Source: Francisellaceae bacterium (GTDB lineage Bacteria; Pseudomonadota; Gammaproteobacteria; Francisellales; Francisellaceae). From it: a DNA stretch of 48,060 nucleotides. The DNA is taken from the NCBI GenBank assembly GCA_028355575.1, contig JAOMSY010000001.1:77542-125601 (forward strand). Direction: 5' to 3'. The position numbers were made by a program, and so were the translations under genes. The notes below the pieces were generated by a model that saw only the letters and a list, made by a program, of their open reading frames with translations, did not search any database and was not told where the DNA came from. Each line of letters opens with the position of its first letter. Position 1 is the first letter of the stretch. Shown here one piece after another: positions 7,304 through 15,070 of this stretch.

Positions 7304-7620
7304 AAATCTTGCCATTCAAAATCAAAGGAAATAATTGAATCTACACCATTAACCATTTTAGGTAAGACCTCACGTTTAGAGAATTCGATTCTCACTTCAT
7401 CATCAATAAATGCATTTCTTGCTTCTAAGTCACTAAAATCGGTTACTAAGCAGTGTGTATAACCTTTATTGCGACCTTCGTGGCTAGAATACTTTCCCCA
7501 AGTGTAATTTATTCGACCTGATAAACGTGCGCTAATTTGGTCTAACTCATCATAAACTTTATTGATTTCAGTATCAGAGTATTGAGGTTGATAAGCATAG
7601 AGTACAACGTGTCTGAACAT
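7300..7620 (-). CDS. Dabb-family (stress-responsive A/B barrel) protein
   Basis: The 106-residue cytoplasmic protein has the start of a Dabb domain (MFRHVVLYAYQP), the central WGKYSSHEGRNKGYTH segment and a final FDFEW. The family forms dimeric ferredoxin-like barrels; some members are polyketide cyclases or decarboxylases, many are unassigned. The ATG at 7620 has AAGGAG upstream and lies 1 nt past the end of the MFS gene, so both are translated from one message. Pairing with an efflux pump and a LysR regulator suggests handling of an organic compound, but this is inference. Confidence 0.8.
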   Translation of the reverse strand: MFRHVVLYAYQPQYSDTEINKVYDELDQISARLSGRINYTWGKYSSHEGRNKGYTHCLVTDFSDLEARNAFIDDEVRIEFSKREVLPKMVNGVDSIISFDFEWQDF

Positions 7621-7621
7621 T

Positions 7622-8824
7622 TTATTTGCTCCTTTGTTTTCGTGATTTAATAATGAAGAAAAAGATAAGAGTGATTAGTGATAAGACAAACAGACTGATA
7701 AAGATTGGCTTTTGACTAGGTTCATTAATATGGGAAGAAATTGCGGTGAATATAGAAGCAAAGCAAAACATAAAACCACCTAATAATGCTGCGGCACTTC
7801 CTGATTTTTCAGGAAAAGGTGACATTGCACCACTAGACCCAATTGGGATAATAAAGCCGATTCCGAATAAGAAGAGTGCTAGTGGGGTAATAATAACAGG
7901 CACATTCATAAAGCTAAATGAACCGATGTAACCAATGATGAGTGCAATGAAATTGATAGCTATTCCAATATATATGATTTTCTTTATACCACATTTTGCC
8001 GATAAGCTACCTCCTAGGAATGATCCGCATAAGTATCCGCCACCTGTAATCATGGTTAACCAGCCATATACGGAAGGACTAATATCTAGCTTATTTTGTA
8101 TTACAAATGGCAACATGGCATTTAATACAATAAGGCTAGTAAAACCAAACGCAGTAACAATTACATATCGACTAAAAATAGCTTTACTGAGAAGGTATCC
8201 ATAGTTTTTTATTGCGACTTTGGGCTTATGTGCATTAGGTGTAAATGATTTGTTGGTTTCAGGTAATAAATAAAATTTTGCCACAACCAGTATAACAGCG
8301 ATTATTGCTAGCAGAGCAAAACAAGATCGCCACCCCATATATTGTGTTAAGTAACCTCCAAATAAGGGCGCAATAATAGGTGTCATGCCAACAAAAACAC
8401 TGACATAACTTAATTGTTTTGTTAATTTCTCACCTGAATATATATCACGCATTAAAGCATATCCAACTGCATTTGCGGCGCCAATACCTAAGCCCTCTAT
8501 TAAACGCCCAGCTAATAAGCACCAAATATTAGGTGAAAACATAGAAATAAGACTACCAATAAAGAATATGCTTACTCCTGTTAGTAAGTTGATGCGCCTA
8601 CCGAAAGCATCGGAAAGTGGGCCGTAAAATAACTGAGATAACCCAAAACTGATTAAATAGCAGGATAGGGTTAGTTTCATTAATGCGCCATTGGTATTTA
8701 AGTTATGGCTTATGGTGACAAGAGCTGGTAAATACAAAGTGCTACCAGCATTACCAAGTGCGACAGCGATGATTATGAGTGTAGATATAACGGCTGTATT
8801 TTTAGTGTAGTTTTTAGTTTTCAA
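7622..8824 (-). CDS. Bcr/CflA-family MFS efflux pump
   Basis: This 400-residue, 12-segment drug/H+ antiporter-type MFS protein carries motif A in the loop after segment 2 (GPLSDAFGRR) and a motif C-like APLFGGYLTQYMGWR in segment 5, the standard signature of Bcr/CflA drug exporters. The start is a TTG at 8824, supported by AAGGAA ten bases upstream and the absence of a better codon. It faces the divergent LysR gene across 161 bp that contain LysR-like half-sites, and is followed directly by the Dabb gene. Confidence 0.85.
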   Translation of the reverse strand: MKTKNYTKNTAVISTLIIIAVALGNAGSTLYLPALVTISHNLNTNGALMKLTLSCYLISFGLSQLFYGPLSDAFGRRINLLTGVSIFFIGSLISMFSPNIWCLLAGRLIEGLGIGAANAVGYALMRDIYSGEKLTKQLSYVSVFVGMTPIIAPLFGGYLTQYMGWRSCFALLAIIAVILVVAKFYLLPETNKSFTPNAHKPKVAIKNYGYLLSKAIFSRYVIVTAFGFTSLIVLNAMLPFVIQNKLDISPSVYGWLTMITGGGYLCGSFLGGSLSAKCGIKKIIYIGIAINFIALIIGYIGSFSFMNVPVIITPLALFLFGIGFIIPIGSSGAMSPFPEKSGSAAALLGGFMFCFASIFTAISSHINEPSQKPIFISLFVLSLITLIFFFIIKSRKQRSK

Positions 8825-8866
8825 CTTGTTATTTCCTTGTGGATGGTGGTCTAGCTTTTAGGAATG

Positions 8867-8906
8867 AAATTAAATTTCAGGACACAATTTAATTTGTGAT
8901 TAAATT
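8867..8906. promoter_or_regulatory. Candidate LysR-type operator with three half-sites
   Basis: Between the divergent MFS and LysR genes the element aaattaaatt (8867-8876) is complementary to aatttaattt (8886-8895). The latter also forms a perfect 8-bp inverted repeat with attaaatt (8899-8906), across ttgtg. Regularly spaced half-sites of this kind in a divergent gap are typical of LysR autoregulation plus target control. The region is AT-rich, so chance is a real alternative. Confidence 0.45.
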
Positions 8907-8985
8907 ATACACAATATTAATTATTTCTATAATAGCTGATTTAATAATATACTATTAACAATATGGAAATTATGTTTAAGTAATT

Positions 8986-9870
8986 ATGTCCTCAGATTTT
9001 ATTAAATGTATCAGAAGTTTTGTAGCAGTTGTTGAACAGCGAAGTTTCGTTGCTGCTGCAAGATCTTTATTTTTATCGCCGCCCGTTTTAACAAAACAAA
9101 TAAAATGGCTAGAGTCTCAATTAGATAAATCCTTGTTAATAAGGACAACTCGACGTTTTGAGCTAACACAAGCAGGTGTTTTATATTATGATCACGCAAA
9201 AATAATTATTAAGCAGATAGATGATGCAGAAGCTGCTCTTCATGAGCTTGACAAAGAATTACAAGGGAAATTAATCATTAGCCATTCTGGTTTTCTAAAT
9301 AAACCTTGTTTAGTTGAATCGTTGCAACGTTTTTTAAATCAACACCCTAAGGTTACGCTTGAAATTATAACTTCTGCTTCAGCTGAAATGTTGTTAAGTG
9401 GAGAAGTTGATGTATGTGTTTCTAATCAAAAATGGCAGAACATTGGGTTAATCCAGGATTTATTGTACTCAAGCCATAGGAGGTTATATGCAGCACCAAG
9501 TTATTTAACTCAATATGGCGCCCCTAAGTCAATTGAAGATCTAAGCAAGCATAAATGTTTATTCTTTAAGCATGGGAATGATCAGGATTTTGAATGGAGG
9601 CCGTCACGAAACATAAACGTTCCGTATACTGGGCCGTATATTACCGATTCAGAAGGCCATTTTAAAGCAATGCTGTTTTCTGGTTTTGGATTAGGCTGGT
9701 GTATCGATTGTTTGGTCAAGAATGAAGTTGATAAAGGTCGGCTTATTGAGATTACATTACCAGAAATGGTTCGAGAAGAAGATGTGTTTGTTTATACACG
9801 GGCGACTTTCAAGAATGTTATATTTACTAAGTTATTTAATACTATGAATGTTTTTTTGGGTAATGACTAA
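8986..9870 (+). CDS. LysR-family transcriptional regulator
   Basis: The 294-residue product has an N-terminal winged helix-turn-helix (about residues 5-64; FVAAARSLFLSPPVLTKQI is the recognition region) and a LysR substrate-binding domain to the end. The usual ATG at 8986 lacks a strong ribosome site. Its divergent position to the MFS/Dabb pair makes that operon the likely target. The substrate is unknown. Confidence 0.9.
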   Translation: MSSDFIKCIRSFVAVVEQRSFVAAARSLFLSPPVLTKQIKWLESQLDKSLLIRTTRRFELTQAGVLYYDHAKIIIKQIDDAEAALHELDKELQGKLIISHSGFLNKPCLVESLQRFLNQHPKVTLEIITSASAEMLLSGEVDVCVSNQKWQNIGLIQDLLYSSHRRLYAAPSYLTQYGAPKSIEDLSKHKCLFFKHGNDQDFEWRPSRNINVPYTGPYITDSEGHFKAMLFSGFGLGWCIDCLVKNEVDKGRLIEITLPEMVREEDVFVYTRATFKNVIFTKLFNTMNVFLGND

Positions 9871-9897
9871 TCGTGAGTTATCAAAAAATATTATCTT

Positions 9898-9919
9898 AAA
9901 ATATAAATCCCTATATTTT
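9898..9919. terminator. AT-only hairpin after the LysR gene
   Basis: aaaatata and tatatttt form a perfect 8-bp stem around aatccc, 28 nt past the LysR stop codon. With no GC pair in the stem and no T tract, it is at best a weak terminator. Confidence 0.3.
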
Positions 9920-9979
9920 GCAATAACATAGTTATTGGCTAATCTTATGTTATGGGGTTAGTATGTGGCCAGGATAAAT

Positions 9980-10372
9980 ATGCGGAAAATTTTATTTTGT
10001 ACTCTATTCTTTTTTGTCGTGAACAGTAGCTTTGCTGAAAGTGGTAATGATCAGTCTGGCGATCTATCTAATGTTGGATATTCATCTACAAATGTTGTTA
10101 TCCCTCTTCAAGCTAACTCACCGGGTCAAGGAGTAGCGACACAAAATCCCCAGGCAAATGAAGTAAAACAAAACTTCTCGAATTTAGGTAACCAGAAAAA
10201 GGGCCTAAATGTTAGCGTCAGTAGAGATAATGAAGGCGATTGTAGCGATACAACAAATCAGTGTAGCTTTAAACCTAGACCAATAAATACACAACAAGCA
10301 AACCAACGTGGTAATGGTGGAACTTCACAGCCTAATAGTAACTGGGGTGTTCAGCTTCAGAGACAACAATAA
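9980..10372 (+). CDS. Small exported Asn/Gln/Ser-rich protein
   Basis: From the ATG at 9980 the product is 130 residues: a signal peptide (MRKILFCTLFFFVVNSSFA) and a low-complexity mature part rich in Asn, Gln, Ser and Gly, with one close cysteine pair (GDCSDTTNQCSF). No known domain. I prefer 9980 to the GTG at 9965 because AGGAT stands seven bases before it and the signal peptide begins there. It appears to be a single-gene unit followed by a small hairpin. Confidence 0.6.
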   Translation: MRKILFCTLFFFVVNSSFAESGNDQSGDLSNVGYSSTNVVIPLQANSPGQGVATQNPQANEVKQNFSNLGNQKKGLNVSVSRDNEGDCSDTTNQCSFKPRPINTQQANQRGNGGTSQPNSNWGVQLQRQQ

Positions 10373-10387
10373 AAAAATTCAAAATAG

Positions 10388-10409
10388 CCTATATTGCCCA
10401 AAATATAGG
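10388..10409 (+). terminator. Hairpin after the Asn/Gln-rich protein gene
   Basis: cctatatt and aatatagg form a perfect 8-bp stem with a 6-nt loop, 15 nt past the stop codon and followed by a T-rich stretch (tgagttgttattgttt). It is a plausible terminator. Confidence 0.45.
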
Positions 10410-10485
10410 TGAGTTGTTATTGTTTGATTTATATATATATATTGAGATATTCTAATTATTACTTTTAGTTAGTCCATTTCAGATT

Positions 10486-11229
10486 ATGAAATCTAAGATA
10501 TTTAGTATATTAATACTTTTAACATCATTCACATTGAGTTATGCATCGTGTTTAATTCCTGCCTATAAAGTCCTTTATGATTTTGATGGAGGTGCTGAAG
10601 GAACGATAAAAAGTGAGCTTACTGGTGACAATGGAAAATATAATTTTTATTCCGAAATCACAGCGCATAAGTTTTTTTTTACGGGTACGGTTGAACGTTC
10701 ATCAAAAGGCATTATTGATGAAAATGGTTTTAAAGATTTATCTTACAAGATCAATGAGGGCTTCAATAATGTTTCTTATGATGTGGCAATAGATTATGCA
10801 AAACATCAAATTACCTCAAAACAAGAAAATAAAATTTATACTTTAGGTTTTGCCAAAGATACACCTGTTATGGGTAAGATTATCTATCCTCAACAACTGC
10901 GTTTAATGTTATTAAAAGACCCTGATTTAAAGCAGGCGCATTTTAATATTGCCTATCACAAGAAAAATGCAAAGATGGAAATCGTGGATTTAAACTTTTC
11001 TAGAATAAAAACAGAAAAGTTGAATACGACAATAGGTGACCTAGATACAGAAGTCTATGAAGCAGATTATGAATTCGAAGACCAAGCCTTTAGAGTTATA
11101 TTTTGGTATGCGCCAGACAAAGGTCAGCTATTGGCAAAAAGTGAAATTTGGGTCGATGGAAAATTAAGTCTACGTTCTATTGTTAAAGAATATCAACCAT
11201 TAGACCAATGTGTTGTAGAAGAAGGGTAG
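10486..11229 (+). CDS. DUF3108 family exported protein
   Basis: The 247-residue product has a signal peptide (MKSKIFSILILLTSFTLSYA) and a mature domain with the DUF3108 pattern: an N-terminal YKVLYDFDGGAEGTI, a central strand-rich section, and FWYAPDKGQLLAKSE near the end. DUF3108 proteins are periplasmic, probably beta-rich lipid or ligand binders of unknown role. It stands alone and converges on the msrB gene with a 19-nt gap. Confidence 0.8.
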   Translation: MKSKIFSILILLTSFTLSYASCLIPAYKVLYDFDGGAEGTIKSELTGDNGKYNFYSEITAHKFFFTGTVERSSKGIIDENGFKDLSYKINEGFNNVSYDVAIDYAKHQITSKQENKIYTLGFAKDTPVMGKIIYPQQLRLMLLKDPDLKQAHFNIAYHKKNAKMEIVDLNFSRIKTEKLNTTIGDLDTEVYEADYEFEDQAFRVIFWYAPDKGQLLAKSEIWVDGKLSLRSIVKEYQPLDQCVVEEG

Positions 11230-11248
11230 TGCGAGGTCGTTTCTTAAT

Positions 11249-11761
11249 TTATTCAGGACCTTCAAATAAATATTTATATTGCCCATAGCCTTCTTTGTCT
11301 AAGTCTTTATATGGAATAAATCTTAAAGCTGCGGAATTCATACAATAACGCTTTCCTGTTGGCGCAGGGCCGTCATTGAAGACATGGCCTAAATGAGAGT
11401 CAGCATTTTTAGATCGAACTTCTGTGCGCGTACTGAACCAGCCTTTATCTTCTTTTAATACAATATATTGCTGATCAATTGGTTTAGTGAAGCTCGGCCA
11501 ACCTGTGCCTGACTCATATTTGTCCATTGAGCTATATAACGGTTCACCAGAAACAATATCTACATAAATGCCCTTTTCATGATTATCCCAGTACTCATTT
11601 TTAAAGGGTCTTTCAGTGCCTTCTTTCTGAGTAACCTTGTATTGTAATGCGCTTAGTTGGTCTAGTTTTTTTGATTTATCAAAGTCAGTATAATTATCTG
11701 CCATAGCTTGTCCAAATAACATGATGATTGAAGAAATAAGATAGGTTGGCCATTTTTTCAT
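11249..11761 (-). CDS. msrB: Exported peptide-methionine (R)-S-oxide reductase, zinc-less type
   Basis: It reduces methionine-R-sulfoxide in proteins. The 170-residue product has the SGTGWPSF (W88), SHLGHVFND and [11 protein letters not shown] motifs, with C140 as the catalytic cysteine. Residues 1-21 form a signal peptide (FGQAMA), so the enzyme should act in the periplasm. The positions of the first CxxC zinc pair read [10 protein letters not shown], and the second pair is also missing, so no zinc site exists. C140 is the only cysteine, so a resolving cysteine is absent and recycling must use an outside thiol. A further small exported protein gene lies upstream. Confidence 0.9.
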   Translation of the reverse strand: MKKWPTYLISSIIMLFGQAMADNYTDFDKSKKLDQLSALQYKVTQKEGTERPFKNEYWDNHEKGIYVDIVSGEPLYSSMDKYESGTGWPSFTKPIDQQYIVLKEDKGWFSTRTEVRSKNADSHLGHVFNDGPAPTGKRYCMNSAALRFIPYKDLDKEGYGQYKYLFEGPE

Positions 11762-11800
11762 TGTCGTTAAAACTTTAGGATGGTGTTAGCATTGTACCAT

Positions 11801-12187
11801 TTATTCGCAAAAATTAGCCCAGACATCGTTGAATTTCTTGTCTTCTTCCTTCGCTGCTTTTTTTTCTGTATCGTCTTCAGCATCTTTATTTTCAATCATT
11901 AAGTTATTTTTAGAAATAATAAATCTTTTAGGGCTATTATCATCTATGGTTTGAAAGCTCCCGCAAATAGCGTATGTCTTACCTTGAGGGGTAACATATA
12001 ACAAGTTGAATTTTATGGTATCTGATTTTTTTACATTTTGCTTAACCAGTGCCAAACCAGATGTAATGATGTTATTTTGTTCGTCTGATGTATTTGCGCC
12101 ATTTAAATAAAACTTTTCATTTACAGCAAATAAAACATTTGAAAATAGGATTAGGCTGATCAATATGATTTTTTTAGCGTTGCTCAT
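11801..12187 (-). CDS. Small exported protein of unknown function
   Basis: The 128-residue product has a signal peptide (ILFSNVLFA, cleavage near residue 21), a central strand-rich part, a charged Lys/Glu/Asp tract near the C-terminus and two cysteines (about residues 75 and 127) that could pair. I recognise no domain. The ATG at 12187 has GGAGAG about 11 bases upstream. It lies 39 nt upstream of msrB in the same direction and may be co-transcribed with it. Confidence 0.6.
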   Translation of the reverse strand: MSNAKKIILISLILFSNVLFAVNEKFYLNGANTSDEQNNIITSGLALVKQNVKKSDTIKFNLLYVTPQGKTYAICGSFQTIDDNSPKRFIISKNNLMIENKDAEDDTEKKAAKEEDKKFNDVWANFCE

Positions 12188-12358
12188 ATGGCTATCTCTC
12201 CATGACTATATATTTGATCTTAGCAGGTAGTTTTCATAACTTCTAGATAGGCATTACGCTTAACGGAAGAATTAAATTTATGTAATTTAATTTGAATTTA
12301 GATATCAAAGTTAAGTATCTGTTGTAAAATTGATGAATTGTAATTAGAGAAATACATT

Positions 12359-13696
12359 GTGTCTCATAAAGCATATTTAACAGAAGGGCCTATTTTTGGG
12401 CATTTAATGAAGTTGGCCTTACCCGCCTTAGTCGGTATTTTATGTACTTTCAGCTTCATTATTGTAGATACTTATTTTATCTCGCTAGTGGGTCAAGATG
12501 ACTTAACAGCAATCAGTTACGCAACCCCAGTTGTTGATTTTATTATTGGTATTGCGATTGGAATAGGTATTGCGATCTCTTCCGTGGTTGCTAGGCGAAT
12601 AGGTGCCGGGGAATATGATCAAGTACAACGCTATGTGGGCTACAGTGTGGTGTTATGTCTTTTTATCTCGTTGATATTGACAGTGGTTGGCATTTTAACC
12701 ATTACACCAACATTTAAAATGCTAGGTGCGAATGAGCAAAACTTACCAAAAATCTATGACTTTATGGTGGTTTGGTATCTTGGAATTTTCTTACTATTTA
12801 TGGGATTTGTAATGACGAATGCGCTTAGAGCGTATGGTATGGCAAAATGGCCAGCGATGGTGCAGATACTAATGGCAGTGATTAACGTTGCTTTAGACCC
12901 AATATTTATATTTGTATTTGATCTTGGAATTATGGGTGCGGCCATTGCGGGTTTAATTTCTCGTATCATTGGTTTTGGTATTCTATATAAAATACTTAAA
13001 AAAGAAGGGCTAATTCAATTTGACCTTAAAGGTAAAACGCGCGAAATGCTTCAAGCTTGGAAGGAAATGTTTAGTATTAGTATTCCGGCCAGTATTACCA
13101 ATATTATTGGTCCCATAGCGAGTTTGTGGATGACGTATTTGTTAGCGTCAACAAGCCAGAACGCCGTAGCAGGATTAGGTATTGCTGCCAAAGTCCAAAT
13201 GATTATATTGATCCCGATGTTCGTGCTGTCTGCAAGTATTGGGCCGATTGTTGGGCAAAATTTTACGGCAAAATTGCCAGATCGGTCATATCAAACATTA
13301 AATTTATGTGTGAGACTTTCCATTGTTTGGGGTGTGTTTGTTACCATCTTATTATGGTGTGTCGCGCCATATTTATCGATGATATTTTCAGATAATGCTC
13401 TGACGTTAACGGTCGCCAATACTTTTATGTATATTATTCCTGTTAGTTATATTGCTTGGGGTGTGATTATGATGGTGAATGCAAACTTTAATTCACTCGG
13501 GCATGCAAAGCGTGCGACATTCATTTCATTTTTAAGAATGATTGTCTTATTTATTCCTTCATCGGCGCTTATGTATTATTGGTTTGATTACGTTGGTGTG
13601 TTTATTGCGTTTTCTGTCTCTACAATACTTGTTGCGGTATTTGCTTATTATTGGGCTTTTAAGGATTATCGATCTAAGTTAAGCGGCTTAGCATAG
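12359..13696 (+). CDS. MATE-family multidrug/Na+ (H+) efflux protein
   Basis: The 445-residue inner-membrane protein has about 12 membrane segments in two homologous halves, with the MATE opening (GPIFGHLMKLALPALVG) and a matching second-half segment near SIPASITNIIGPI. The family extrudes cationic drugs or metabolites in exchange for Na+ or H+. The start is GTG at 12359. It has no regulator next to it and is divergent from the small exported protein gene. Confidence 0.88.
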   Translation: MSHKAYLTEGPIFGHLMKLALPALVGILCTFSFIIVDTYFISLVGQDDLTAISYATPVVDFIIGIAIGIGIAISSVVARRIGAGEYDQVQRYVGYSVVLCLFISLILTVVGILTITPTFKMLGANEQNLPKIYDFMVVWYLGIFLLFMGFVMTNALRAYGMAKWPAMVQILMAVINVALDPIFIFVFDLGIMGAAIAGLISRIIGFGILYKILKKEGLIQFDLKGKTREMLQAWKEMFSISIPASITNIIGPIASLWMTYLLASTSQNAVAGLGIAAKVQMIILIPMFVLSASIGPIVGQNFTAKLPDRSYQTLNLCVRLSIVWGVFVTILLWCVAPYLSMIFSDNALTLTVANTFMYIIPVSYIAWGVIMMVNANFNSLGHAKRATFISFLRMIVLFIPSSALMYYWFDYVGVFIAFSVSTILVAVFAYYWAFKDYRSKLSGLA

Positions 13697-13828
13697 TTTT
13701 TTCTTTTGCTGTTGATGATATTCGATGGCGCTGCATTACAATAAGTTAATCTATGACACGTTAGTATTTTATTTTACTATTCAGGTAGAATCGAATCTAT
13801 AGCTTACAATAATGCATGGAGTAGCACG

Positions 13829-15070
13829 ATGCGTATTTATTTGAATAAGCAATGGAAAGTTATAATCATCATTACCGTACTTGCAGTTATTTTGGCTGCA
13901 TTATTTATTTTTTTAAAACCTTCTACTCAATCAGCTCAAAACTTAAATAAAGGTTATTTTGTTTCGACAGATAAGCTTGAGACAAAACAATATCAACCTA
14001 TTATTCCCATAACTGTCACGGCACGGTCGCGCAAAAACACAACCGTTTCGGCTTTTGTATCAGCTCGTGTTGAAGAAGTTCATTTCAAAGTTGGTCAAAA
14101 AGTTAAAAAGGGTGAGTTATTAATCACCTTAGAGCCAGATCTATTTGATATTGATTTAGATAAACAATCAGCCAATGTTGATCTAATAAAAGTAAAATTA
14201 AGTAGTAATGAAGCGCAATGTAAGCTTGATGAAGCATTGCTAGAACAATCAAAATCTCTCTATAAACTGGCACAGGCAAATTATGAGCGCAGACAGACAC
14301 TCCATGCTCAAACTTACACATCAAAAGCTGATTTGGATGTCGCTGATGAGAAGGTGGTAAATGCCAAGACTGGTCTAAGTCAGCAAGAGTTTAATTTTGA
14401 TAACTGTTTGCTAACATCGAAAAGTTTAGAAGCTGAATTAAGGCAAGCAAAAGCCAATGAACGCTTAGCTCAGAAAAATCTTAAAGAAACAAAAGTTTAT
14501 GCGCCGTACAATGGCGTCATCACGGATCAATTTGTTTCAGTTGGGCGTACAGTAAGTGTGGGGCAACAACTGTTCTCAATATATGATCCATCAGGTGTAG
14601 AACTTGAAGGCGTTTTAACAAACGAGGTCTACCAGAAAATTGGTGATCATTATGATTTAGAAGCCTGTCACTCAATATCAAGCCAAGATAACTGTTATAG
14701 CCTCAAGCGCATAAGTGAAAACATATCTAAACTTGGCGTTGGACATGTTGCCTTCTTTGCATCTAAAAATACCAATATCATTGCTCAAGGCCAAACAGCA
14801 ACGTTGTATTTACGTTTGCCTAAAGAAGATGCTTATGCTGTTCCAATTTCAGCGGTATACAATGCAAGTACTATTTTTACCATAAAGGATAAGAAACTAG
14901 TTAGTCAAAAAGTTGATGTCATTGGTAATTGGGCGAATGACAAAGGTAAAATATTTAAATTGATTGAGCCTAAAAATTCTTTAGATCAAAAAATTGTATT
15001 AGCAAGTTATTTGCCTGGTGCCAGAACGGGTTTGGTGGTTAGGTTTAAAAATGAAGACGTGAAAAAATGA
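13829..15070 (+). CDS. RND efflux periplasmic adaptor (membrane fusion protein)
   Basis: The 413-residue product has a single N-terminal membrane anchor (about residues 9-28), a lipoyl-like half (VEEVHFKVGQKVKKGELLIT), a coiled-coil hairpin (about residues 110-215), the second lipoyl half (VYAPYNGVITDQFVSVG) and a beta-barrel domain. It links the inner-membrane pump to an outer-membrane channel. The ATG has GGAG upstream, and the stop codon overlaps the start of the pump gene in ATGA, so the two are translationally coupled. No TolC-type gene is present in the window. Confidence 0.9.
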   Translation: MRIYLNKQWKVIIIITVLAVILAALFIFLKPSTQSAQNLNKGYFVSTDKLETKQYQPIIPITVTARSRKNTTVSAFVSARVEEVHFKVGQKVKKGELLITLEPDLFDIDLDKQSANVDLIKVKLSSNEAQCKLDEALLEQSKSLYKLAQANYERRQTLHAQTYTSKADLDVADEKVVNAKTGLSQQEFNFDNCLLTSKSLEAELRQAKANERLAQKNLKETKVYAPYNGVITDQFVSVGRTVSVGQQLFSIYDPSGVELEGVLTNEVYQKIGDHYDLEACHSISSQDNCYSLKRISENISKLGVGHVAFFASKNTNIIAQGQTATLYLRLPKEDAYAVPISAVYNASTIFTIKDKKLVSQKVDVIGNWANDKGKIFKLIEPKNSLDQKIVLASYLPGARTGLVVRFKNEDVKK

